From Shewanella carassii (lineage in GTDB: Bacteria; Pseudomonadota; Gammaproteobacteria; Enterobacterales; Shewanellaceae), in assembly GCF_002777975.1 (NCBI RefSeq), contig NZ_NGVS01000006.1, forward strand, positions 450,100 to 514,099: a stretch of DNA of 64,000 nucleotides. Direction: 5' to 3'. Position 1 is the first letter of the stretch. Each line of letters opens with the position of its first letter. Of the stretch, positions 56,904 through 64,000 are shown piece by piece. A program made the translations under genes and the position numbers. The notes below the pieces were generated by a model. It worked only from the letters and a program-made list of their open reading frames with translations. It was not told the DNA's origin and searched no databases.

Positions 56904-57686
56904 TCAGGCGACTATGGTATTTTCTATGCCAAGAGTCTGGGTTTGTTGGCGTTTATAACCCAACCAGGCCTTGTGGTACAGCTTGTGTGATTCCTGGCGT
57001 AGCTTCTGGATCCGGGCCAGTTCCAGCTCGCTCAAAGGCCTTTGCTCGCGGGCAGCCTTGCGTTCCATCGCCTGCACCTCTTCATAGACTTGGTGCTCGG
57101 CGCCGTTTTTGATGGCGGCAATCTCCCTTAAGTGCAACTGAACTTCGGCAATCAGGCCACTTTTCGGCAGCTGCAGCAGCAGGTTGATATCCCGATAGCC
57201 AGAGGCCTTTGGCTGGGCAAACCTGTCTTTGACCTGTAGCACATTGGCCTGTTGATTCAGGGTGTCAAAGGCCTGTTGCAGATCATCAAGGTTGTCGGCT
57301 ATCAGGGTGGCTCGCACCAGATCTGTCAGAGCGGCGGGGTCGTTATTCAGCTTGTGCGCTACCTTGACTTCGGCCCGTTGACGCTCTTTCACTTTGGCAA
57401 GGAGCAGCTCAGTTTCGCTCTGATTGGCTACCTGTGACAGGAGACTGTGCAATTCATTTTGTGCCATCGGTGCCTGCTGATAGAGGGCATTGAGGCTGGA
57501 GACGGGCTGCCTTGGGGTGCTAAAGCTTTGTTTCTTGAGGGCATTGAATGGATGGGCCGAGTTTTGGCGCAGGCTGTAGCCGCTGTCGTCTCTCGGTTCA
57601 GCTTCATACTCTGAAGGTTGAGCGTAGGCGGTGCGCGCCGAAAGCAGTAACAGGAAAACCAGGAAAGTGCGGAATAATCGGGTCAT
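56904..57686 (-). CDS. Exported RelA/SpoT-fold protein
   Basis: 260 residues from ATG 57686 (GAGG upstream). Sec signal peptide about 1-22. After a low-complexity region, residues about 95-210 match a RelA/SpoT nucleotidyltransferase domain: LTDLVRATLIADNLDDLQQA (120-139, Asp 122 aligning with the metal Asp), then VKDRFAQPKASGYRDINLLL (152-171, Tyr 164), then AEVQLHLREIAAIKNGAEHQ (180-199, Glu 181). The usual YxxLH histidine is replaced (GYRDIN). This is typical of the toxin-like branch rather than of stringent-response RelA. Export to the periplasm is unusual for a nucleotide enzyme. Confidence 0.75.
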   Translation of the reverse strand: MTRLFRTFLVFLLLLSARTAYAQPSEYEAEPRDDSGYSLRQNSAHPFNALKKQSFSTPRQPVSSLNALYQQAPMAQNELHSLLSQVANQSETELLLAKVKERQRAEVKVAHKLNNDPAALTDLVRATLIADNLDDLQQAFDTLNQQANVLQVKDRFAQPKASGYRDINLLLQLPKSGLIAEVQLHLREIAAIKNGAEHQVYEEVQAMERKAAREQRPLSELELARIQKLRQESHKLYHKAWLGYKRQQTQTLGIENTIVA

Positions 57687-57787
57687 GGGGCCTCGCATCC
57701 AGAATGACTTCTAAGTGGCTTTGACTCCAATGTAGCACTTTGCTCTGAACCCTTGCTGAACCTCAAATGAAACTTTATTCATCTAAA

Positions 57788-57815
57788 AACAAAGGCGCCT
57801 TGAGGCGCCTTTGTT
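57788..57815 (-). terminator. Intrinsic terminator of the M13 peptidase gene
   Basis: ACAAAGGCGCC (57789-57799) pairs with GGCGCCTTTGT (57803-57813); the T run is on the minus strand. Confidence 0.88.
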
Positions 57816-57828
57816 AGCAAGCGTAAAA

Positions 57829-59928
57829 TTACCAGATTTTCACGCGCTGGGCCGGCTCAATATACATGCCGTCACCTGGCTTCACATCAAATGTGCTATA
57901 GAACTGCGGCATATTGGACAGTGAACCTATGGCGCGGAACTTGGCCGGTGAATGAGGATCTGTGGCCACTCGGTTGCGCATGGCTTCCTCTTTGATCTTG
58001 GCGCGCCAGATTTGAGCGAAGCCGAGGAAGAAGCGTTCATCACCGCTCAGACCATCGATTACCGGAGCCTCTTTGCCCGCCAAGGATTTTTTGTAGGCCT
58101 TGTAGGCTATGGTGACACCAGAGAGATCGCCGATGTTTTCACCCAGGGTCAGACTGCCGTTAACGTGCAGGTCGTCAAACACATAGTAGCCGTCGTACTG
58201 GGCGATTAGCGCCTTGCCGCGGGCGGCAAACTCTTTCAGGTCCTGTTCGGTCCACCAGTCGCGCATATTGCCTTCGCCGTCGAACTTGGCACCCTGATCG
58301 TCAAAGCCGTGACCCATCTCATGACCGATAACCGCACCTATACCACCATAGTTGACGGCATCGTCGGCAGCCATATTAAAGAAAGGTGGCTGCAAGATGG
58401 CGGCCGGGAACACGATTTCGTTCATGGTCGGGTTGTAGTAGGCGTTGACAGTTTGTGGCGTCATGTGCCATTCGCCCTTGTCTATGGGGCTGCCCAACTT
58501 GGCCAGTTGCTTCTGATGTTCCACTTCACCGGCGCGGATCTCGTTACCGACCAGGTCGTCAGCCTTGATAGTCAGCTTGCTGTAGTCTTCCCACTTGTCG
58601 GGATAGCCGATTTTCGGGTTGAACTTGGCCAGTTTTTCCTTGGCGGCGACTTTGGTGTCTGCGCCCATCCACTCCAGTTCATCTATGCTGTCGGCGTAGG
58701 CACCGCGCAGGTTTTCCACCAGATGCTCCATCCGCTCCTTGGCTTCAGGGGCGAAGTGGCGCTTGACGTATACTTTACCCACGACTTCACCCAGCAGGCT
58801 GTTGACCTTGGCTACACCGCGCTTCCAACGAGGTTCCTGTTCTTGCTGGCCGTTGAGTGTCTTGGCGAAGAACTCGAAGTTTTCTTTATCCAGCGGCTCG
58901 CTCAGATCTGAGGCGAAGTGGGTCAACAGCTGCCAGCGCATATATGTCTTCCAGGTCGCCAGATCTGTGTCTTTGACTATCTGGTTCAGACCTTCGATAA
59001 AGCTGGGCTGATTAATGATGATATCGGCTTGCTTGTCGGCGCCAAGCGCAGTCAGGTAGGCGTTCCAGTCGATATCCGGCGCCAGTGTTGACAGTTCTTT
59101 GACCTCAAATTTGTTGTAGGTCTTGGTGCTGTCACGGCTTTCAACCACATCCCAATGCTTGGCGGCGATGGCGGTTTCCAGCTTCATGATGGCTTCGGCG
59201 CTTTGTTGTGGCTCGGCAAAACCGGCCAGGGTGAACATCTTGGCGATATGCTCAACAAAGGCCTTGCGGATGTTGACGAAACGCTCACCTTCGTTGAAGT
59301 AATAGTCTTTCTCCGGCAGGCTCAGGCCGTATTGCCAGATATGGGTGGCATAGCGGCTGGAGTCCTTGGCATCAACATCGATATAGAAGGCCATGGGCGT
59401 GCCGCCACCGAGAATTTGGCTCTTGCCGAAGTAGGCCGCCAGAGCTTGCTTGTCTTTGATGGCATCTATGATTGCCAGCTCGCTCTCCAGTGGCTTGATC
59501 CCCAACTGGTTGAGCGTATCGCTGTCCATAAAGGAGCGGTAAAGATCGGCCACTTTTTGCTCGTCGCTGCCGGGCTTGAGATCTTTGCTCTGCGCCACTT
59601 CTTCAATAATGGCTTTGACATCGTCACGGGATTTTTCCCTGAGGTCATAGAATGCGCCTGTGCTGGTGCGATCTGCCGGGATCTCTGTGTTCTTGATCCA
59701 GCCGCCGTTGACATAGGTATAGAAGTCATCCTGAGGACGAACAGACTTGTCAAAGTTGGCAAATTCAATCCCCGAGCCCAGGGCTTGGCTGACGGCGGCG
59801 GCAGTTGCGGTTTTGGCGACTTCCGGCTGTTTGGCTGTTTCAGCCTGGGTCTCAGCCGTTTTGTCATTACAGGCAGATAGGCCTGCGATGAGTGAGGCAC
59901 ACAATCCCCCAATGAGTACTTTTCTCAT
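57829..59928 (-). CDS. M13 family metallopeptidase (PepO-like), lipoprotein
   Basis: Zinc endopeptidase of the neprilysin family. 699 residues from ATG 59928 (AAGGA upstream). Lipobox LSAC (Cys near 20) predicts a lipoprotein. The peptidase M13 N domain is followed by the active site VIGHEMGHGFDDQGAKFDGEGNMRDWW, with ENIGDLSGVTIAYKAY (third zinc ligand Glu) further on and the C-terminal VKPGDGMYIEPAQRVKIW. The frame to 59994 is not supported. Confidence 0.94.
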   Translation of the reverse strand: MRKVLIGGLCASLIAGLSACNDKTAETQAETAKQPEVAKTATAAAVSQALGSGIEFANFDKSVRPQDDFYTYVNGGWIKNTEIPADRTSTGAFYDLREKSRDDVKAIIEEVAQSKDLKPGSDEQKVADLYRSFMDSDTLNQLGIKPLESELAIIDAIKDKQALAAYFGKSQILGGGTPMAFYIDVDAKDSSRYATHIWQYGLSLPEKDYYFNEGERFVNIRKAFVEHIAKMFTLAGFAEPQQSAEAIMKLETAIAAKHWDVVESRDSTKTYNKFEVKELSTLAPDIDWNAYLTALGADKQADIIINQPSFIEGLNQIVKDTDLATWKTYMRWQLLTHFASDLSEPLDKENFEFFAKTLNGQQEQEPRWKRGVAKVNSLLGEVVGKVYVKRHFAPEAKERMEHLVENLRGAYADSIDELEWMGADTKVAAKEKLAKFNPKIGYPDKWEDYSKLTIKADDLVGNEIRAGEVEHQKQLAKLGSPIDKGEWHMTPQTVNAYYNPTMNEIVFPAAILQPPFFNMAADDAVNYGGIGAVIGHEMGHGFDDQGAKFDGEGNMRDWWTEQDLKEFAARGKALIAQYDGYYVFDDLHVNGSLTLGENIGDLSGVTIAYKAYKKSLAGKEAPVIDGLSGDERFFLGFAQIWRAKIKEEAMRNRVATDPHSPAKFRAIGSLSNMPQFYSTFDVKPGDGMYIEPAQRVKIW

Positions 59929-60217
59929 GCTGTTTCCTTTTCTTTGTTCTTTGGTGTCCCGCGAGGGGACATTTTTATCAGATTGGCTGCACACCCGTTT
60001 GTTCGGGAAAAACCGCAGTGATGCCTATGTTAAGGCCTGTGTGGGAATGTAAACAAGTCCCGCAGCGATGACAGCGAGCCTCGGCGCCGCGGGAGTTGTA
60101 AGCAAAGGTTACAGGCGCTTATTTGAGTGAGCGTTTGACAGTCTTTGCCCTTTAGCGTGTCAGGCTCCATAATGGCGCGCAATTGACACGGCATAACTCA
60201 AGAGGTTGGATAGCCAA

Positions 60218-60910
60218 GTGCGTTTAGATAAATTTATCTGTGAGTCTACAGAGCTGACCCGTTCCATGGCCAAGAAGGCGCTGCACCGCGGTGAAATCAG
60301 TGTCGATGGTGAAATCGTCAAGGACTCCAGCTTCAAGGTGCGTGATGGCATGAGAGTGTGCTTCGACGGTGAACCTATCAGCTTGATAGGCAACAGATAT
60401 CTGATGTTGCATAAGCCGGTCGATACCATCTGCTCAACCGTGGATGAGGTCTATCCTTCGGTCATCAGTCTAATGGAGATAGAAAAGCCCGAGAATTTGC
60501 ATATTGCCGGGCGCCTGGATGCTGATACCACAGGTCTGGTGTTGATTACCGACGATGGTCAGTGGTCGCACAAGCTAACCTCTCCCAAGAAGGAATGCGG
60601 CAAACGCTACCGGGTGTGGCTGGCCAGCCCAGTTACTGAAGACTTGATCCCACAATTTGCCGCTGGCCTGGCGCTGCACCGGGAAGAGGGGCTGACCCGG
60701 CCGGCGCAGCTGCAGCTGATTAGCCCAACCGAAGTCTTGTTAACCATTACCGAAGGTAAATATCATCAGGTGAAACGTATGTTTGCCGCTGTGGGCAACA
60801 AAGTGGAAGCCCTGCATCGTGAGTCAATCGGCGCCATAGAACTGGATAGCGAACTGGAACCCGGTGAGTGGCGTTATCTGACCGAAGCGGAGATAGCCTC
60901 GGTAGGCTGA
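60218..60910 (+). CDS. rsuA: 16S rRNA pseudouridine(516) synthase RsuA
   Basis: Modifies U516 in 16S rRNA. 230 residues from GTG 60218, matching the E. coli start (MRLDKFI). An S4-like RNA-binding domain covers about 1-60. The catalytic motif AGRLDADTTGLVLITDDG has the Asp in RLD. The later block ITEGKYHQVKRMFAAVGNKV matches RsuA closely. A TTG 12 bases upstream is possible but less likely. It is monocistronic and convergent with the DUF4097 operon. Confidence 0.93.
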   Translation: MRLDKFICESTELTRSMAKKALHRGEISVDGEIVKDSSFKVRDGMRVCFDGEPISLIGNRYLMLHKPVDTICSTVDEVYPSVISLMEIEKPENLHIAGRLDADTTGLVLITDDGQWSHKLTSPKKECGKRYRVWLASPVTEDLIPQFAAGLALHREEGLTRPAQLQLISPTEVLLTITEGKYHQVKRMFAAVGNKVEALHRESIGAIELDSELEPGEWRYLTEAEIASVG

Positions 60911-60957
60911 AGAAAAGGCACCAAGGCCAGCCGGAGGCCTTGGTGCGATACAGCTGA

Positions 60958-61896
60958 TTATTGCTGCAGTTTAATCCGGCCACTGATGGTGTTGATACTG
61001 ACATCGGCTTGGCCGGAACCACTTTGGAATTGCAGCGATTCAGCCTTGGTGTACTTGGCTTTTTTCGGTGAGTCCTGAGTCAGTTGGTTGTCAATCTTGC
61101 CACCTGGGCCACCGCTGATATCAAAGGCGGCATTCGGCAGTTTGGCAAACTTGAGTTCAATATCGCCACTGACGCTATCGACATTGGCATTGCCGGCCAG
61201 GCTTTGCATGGCAATACTCAAGTCGCCACTGACGGTTCTGGCCTTGAGTGACTCAGGAGCCTTGAGGGTCAATTGACTCTTGCCCGAGACCTGGTCCAGC
61301 TCCACTTCTATGGCATCACTCTCGGCGTTTAGTTCGCCGCTCACCAGGCGATAACTCACCTTGCCCAGACTCTGTTTATCCTCAATGTCGCCGGAAACGG
61401 TTTCCAGATACAGTTCACCCTGGTTGCTCTGGGTTAGGATACTGCCGGAAACCGTGGTCAGTTGCAGATTGCCTTTGAGATCCTGGCCCTTGATATCGCC
61501 ACTGACATTGGCCGAGCTGATCTCACCCTCCAACCCTTGAAGGTCATAATCGGCGGAAACGCCTTTAAGCTTCATATTGACTGTGGTGGGCAGAAAGATC
61601 TCCAGCTTTGAGCCGTCTTTGTCCCGGCTGTTATAGCTTTTTGGCAGCTTGTCTTCGATAACAAAGCTGCCGCCCTGCTGACCAAACACCAGGCCTTCAC
61701 TGAGCTCATCCAGCTTGCCCTTGATGGCGACTTCAGCCTTGTCCCAACTGCGGATCTTCACTTCTCCCCGTTGGATCTTGATATTCAATTTGGCTCCGGA
61801 TTCCAGCGCCGCGCTCTGATCGACCTTCTCGGCCGCATGCAATACTGGGCTCAGCAGCAGGGCTGAAGAGAGTAGGGTTAGTGATATCTTGTTCAT
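60958..61896 (-). CDS. DUF4097-type exported repeat protein
   Basis: 312 residues with a signal peptide (1-21, VLHAA). The rest is a series of short beta-helix-like repeats with the recurring motif (V/T)SGD(I/L) or VSG at about 133, 151, 168, 186, 205 and 242. This is typical of the adhesin-like DUF4097 family. The start overlaps the anti-sigma-like gene stop (ATGA at 61893-61896), so it is the third gene of the ECF operon. Probable role: envelope target or sensor of the stress system (inference). Confidence 0.85.
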   Translation of the reverse strand: MNKISLTLLSSALLLSPVLHAAEKVDQSAALESGAKLNIKIQRGEVKIRSWDKAEVAIKGKLDELSEGLVFGQQGGSFVIEDKLPKSYNSRDKDGSKLEIFLPTTVNMKLKGVSADYDLQGLEGEISSANVSGDIKGQDLKGNLQLTTVSGSILTQSNQGELYLETVSGDIEDKQSLGKVSYRLVSGELNAESDAIEVELDQVSGKSQLTLKAPESLKARTVSGDLSIAMQSLAGNANVDSVSGDIELKFAKLPNAAFDISGGPGGKIDNQLTQDSPKKAKYTKAESLQFQSGSGQADVSINTISGRIKLQQ

Positions 61897-62414
61897 ATGC
61901 TGATTCCTTGTTGGTCGAGTTGAGTGGGCAGTTGTTCACCCCGGGTGAGCAGCTCTATCTCCCTTTGCTGTACCCAAAGCCAGAGTTGCCAAAGTTGTTG
62001 ATCGGTCGGGTCTTGTTTTAGTGCCTGGAATATCTGCGTGGCGGCTTCCCTGAGTTCATCTATGCCGCGACTGAGCGGCGTGGTCATGCTGACCTTTTGC
62101 CATTGGCCGAAATTGACACTGGCTTCCAGTTGTTTCACCTGTTGTTGGTGTTGATACTGCAACTGCTCCAGCATGGCCAGCATCTGTGGGTCGACGCGGC
62201 TTTGGGTTTGTTGCAATCCCTGATAGCCGAGCAGAGACACCAACAGCAGGCTGCAGGCGATAGCCAGATTGCGCCAGCCGTTGCTGGATTTTGCGGCCTT
62301 GGGTGGCTGAGATTGTTCCAGCCTGGCGGCGATTTCAGGCCAGAGGTCGCGCTCGGGTGTTTTTTCCCGTGGCAGTTGTTCTATCAGTTGTTCCAATGTT
62401 GGCTGCTTGTTCAT
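61893..62414 (-). CDS. Putative anti-sigma factor (membrane-anchored)
   Basis: 173 residues. A cytoplasmic N-terminus (about 1-47) with LEQLIEQLPREKTPERDLWPEIAARLEQS resembles the N-terminal ends of anti-sigma factors. One membrane helix (LAIACSLLLVSLLGYQGL, about 50-67) is followed by an extracytoplasmic coiled region. No zinc HxxxCxxC motif is present. Stop-start overlaps on both sides (ATGA) couple it to the sigma gene and the DUF4097 gene. The assignment rests on context and topology. Confidence 0.75.
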   Translation of the reverse strand: MNKQPTLEQLIEQLPREKTPERDLWPEIAARLEQSQPPKAAKSSNGWRNLAIACSLLLVSLLGYQGLQQTQSRVDPQMLAMLEQLQYQHQQQVKQLEASVNFGQWQKVSMTTPLSRGIDELREAATQIFQALKQDPTDQQLWQLWLWVQQREIELLTRGEQLPTQLDQQGISI

Positions 62415-62968
62415 GACAACATCTCCTGAAGCAAGTTTCTTGCCCTGTGGTACTGCGCCTTGCTGGTGCCGGTACTTGTGCCCATCATGGCGGCTATCTC
62501 TTCATGGCTGTAGCCCTCAATGGCAAACAGCACAAACACGACTCTGGCCCGCTCGGGTAACTTGAGGATCTTGCGCTCCAACACAGAGGTTTCCTCCGTG
62601 TGGGTTGTGGTCGACTCTTCTGTGTCTGCCTCTGTGGTCACCGGCAGAAATCTGGCCCAGAAGCTGCGCTGCTTCTTCAAACTGCTCAATGCCTGATTGA
62701 CGCTCAGGCTGTGCAGCCAGGTACTGAATTTGCTTTCACCGCGGAATTGGTCCAGCTTCTCCCAGGCACGGATAAAGCAGTCCTGGGTCATCTCTTCTGC
62801 CAGTGGCACCTGGCCGGCCAGGCGCAAACACAGTGCATAGACTCTGCCATGGTGCAGGCGGTAGAGCTCGGCGAAGGCAAGCTTGTCCCCCAAACGGGCA
62901 CGCTGCACCAGCGGGAAGTCCACTTCTTGCTGGTATCTGGTTTCTGTCAGCTGCGGGCTGGCATTCAC
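62411..62968 (-). CDS. ECF-type RNA polymerase sigma factor
   Basis: 185 residues. Region 2 is visible as FAELYRLHHGRVYALCLRLA then AEEMTQDCFIRAWEKLDQFRGESKFSTWLHSL, and region 4 as LPERARVVFVLFAIEGYSHEEIAAMMGTSTGTSKAQYHRARNLL. Starts at GTG 62968 with AAGGA 8 bases upstream. First gene of a three-gene operon with an anti-sigma factor and a DUF4097 protein. The promoter recognised is unknown; no classic GGAACTT was seen just upstream on its strand. Confidence 0.93.
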   Translation of the reverse strand: MNASPQLTETRYQQEVDFPLVQRARLGDKLAFAELYRLHHGRVYALCLRLAGQVPLAEEMTQDCFIRAWEKLDQFRGESKFSTWLHSLSVNQALSSLKKQRSFWARFLPVTTEADTEESTTTHTEETSVLERKILKLPERARVVFVLFAIEGYSHEEIAAMMGTSTGTSKAQYHRARNLLQEMLS

Positions 62969-63565
62969 TGGGCTGTCCTTAATGGTTTGGGCGAGTCATG
63001 GTAATTGGATAGTTTGACCCGCTTAAAAGGTTTAAAAACAATTGAAAAAATCTTTGATATTTTTCCTGGAACCTTGGTTTGTAGGCTAATCCTAAATCAA
63101 GAGGTTGATTTATTGGCCGCGCCTTCATGGCGGGTTTGATTATGCCTTATCTTGCTGTTGCGCTCGAAACTTGTCGGTTTCCTAAGAGTCTTGCAGGCAT
63201 GGGACGAGGCAGAATTCGAGGAGGTATCGCATTTTCTGTATGACCTTTCATTTGAGCCGCGCCAATCCCAACAATCCCAAGGCATGAACATAGGGCTTGG
63301 TAATCTGTAAAAACGCCCCTCAAGAGTGATGGACTGCTGGCGTGCCAATGGAAAGCGATACTGTTCTTGTGAACGGGGGCGATTACGCAAATTTTGACTT
63401 GGTTAATAACTTTTTTGCCATGTAGTAGGACAATGGGGGTGTTTTTCAAGAGGTTAATCATTGACAATATGGGTTAACATTTTTGTTGCCTGTTTAACTC
63501 TGCTGACATGGAAACAGAATTGCGACTATTTTTTTAGAGTGATTGTTTTTTATTGAGGTAACACC
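62969..63565. other. Divergent intergenic region, A+T-rich
   Basis: About 600 bases between the sigma operon and the chemoreceptor. A consensus TTGACA occurs at 63461-63466, but no matching -10 hexamer lies at 16-18 bp. No hairpin, riboswitch or gene is convincing. Confidence 0.4.
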
Positions 63566-64000
63566 ATGCTTATTCGCCACAAGTTGTTGCTGAGTGCCGC
63601 TGTTTCCATTGGCGCCTTGATACTGATGTTTATATTGCAACAGTATTCCAGCTCGGTGCAGACAGAGCTGTCCATCGCCATTCAAAAAGTGGTTGAACTG
63701 GACAAAGAAGTATTAAGCATGCGCAAAAATGAGAAGGATTTTTTTGGCCGCTTGGATCTCAAGTATGTTGAGGTGCACCAGCAGGAAGCACAGGCCACGG
63801 CGCAGAAGATGAAAGAGTTGGCGGGGATTTTTAAAGAGTACAATCTCCCGGAAGCGCCGATAAACAGCTTTAATCAAGATTTTGCCAGTTATCTGCGGTT
63901 GTTTGCCGAAGTGGTGAAATTGCAACAGGAGATAGGCCTGGATCCCAAGAGTGGTCTTTATGGTGAATTACGTTCTGCGGTGCACAATGTTGAGACCCTG
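63566..64000 (+). CDS. Methyl-accepting chemotaxis protein with HBM-type sensor domain (3' end beyond window)
   Basis: The first 145 codons only. One N-terminal membrane segment (about 7-24) is followed by a helical periplasmic domain with the motif VVELDKEVLSMRKNEKDFFGRLDLKYVEVHQ, which is the signature start of helical bimodular (HBM) sensors of chemoreceptors. The HAMP and signalling domains lie outside the window. GAGGTAACACC lies before the ATG. Confidence 0.85.
   Translation, partial: MLIRHKLLLSAAVSIGALILMFILQQYSSSVQTELSIAIQKVVELDKEVLSMRKNEKDFFGRLDLKYVEVHQQEAQATAQKMKELAGIFKEYNLPEAPINSFNQDFASYLRLFAEVVKLQQEIGLDPKSGLYGELRSAVHNVETL

Noticed and set aside
63461..63484. Promoter for the chemoreceptor from TTGACA
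   Set aside because: No acceptable -10 hexamer at the correct distance.

Overview
The window reads as a chromosomal segment of a gammaproteobacterium, most likely Shewanella or a close relative. This is inferred from the gene content and protein sequences: SrmB, XerD, DsbC, RecJ, ZapA-6S RNA-Fau, YgfB-UbiH-UbiI and GcvTHP resemble the E. coli and Vibrio proteins but differ from them, and several small families typical of Shewanella and Vibrio are present. No database search was possible. Most of the window is ordinary housekeeping DNA. There are no rRNA genes, recognisable tRNA genes, CRISPR arrays or prophage.

Layout. 0-13 kb: srmB and trmN6; the transporter brnQ; xerD, dsbC and recJ in the E. 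coli order; a cupin; rpiA; a DUF808 membrane protein; sodC; a small membrane protein whose end is made by a repeat; fau. 12.4-21.1 kb: 6S RNA, zapA, ygfB, ubiH, ubiI and the glycine cleavage genes gcvT, gcvH and gcvP. 21.1-24.6 kb: an accessory pocket with a three-member array of long nested hairpins, a decayed transposase-like stretch and an unrecognised 557-residue protein. 24.6-34.5 kb: a lipoprotein serine hydrolase, a LysR regulator with a beheaded cupin beside it, azurin, a DUF2059 protein, the nucleoside-ribose salvage pair rihA-rbsK, and small membrane proteins. 34.6-37.6 kb: a cobalamin riboswitch in front of a TonB-dependent receptor, then a GDSL lipoprotein. 37.7-49.8 kb: an HDOD protein, metR/metE with MetJ boxes, dodecin, queG, a solute-binding protein, a TPR-GGDEF protein, maeA and yehS. 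49.8-55.8 kb: a decayed zone with a serine hydrolase, an internally deleted Nramp gene, a PH-domain gene split by a 264-bp MITE-like element, a large TonB receptor and a glutathione transferase with an amber codon. 55.8-64 kb: a DUF4447-like protein, an SMI1/KNR4 protein, an exported RelA/SpoT-fold protein, an M13 peptidase, rsuA, an ECF sigma/anti-sigma/DUF4097 operon and the start of a chemoreceptor.

Functional links. Cobalamin runs through the window: uptake (riboswitch and receptor), a B12-dependent enzyme (QueG) and the B12-independent methionine synthase (MetE). RihA and RbsK convert nucleosides to ribose 5-phosphate, the substrate of RpiA. UbiH and UbiI are two hydroxylases of ubiquinone synthesis.

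Most interesting signals. (1) Behind gcvP, three long hairpins differ in their outer arms but keep a 27-nt core of constant length, with a compensatory T-A to G-C change in its inner stem. (2) A 264-bp element with 19-bp terminal inverted repeats interrupts a PH-domain gene, and single parts of it recur at four other places, one of them supplying the C-terminus of a membrane protein. (3) An exported RelA/SpoT-fold protein sits directly upstream of an SMI1/KNR4-family gene, a possible toxin-immunity arrangement.
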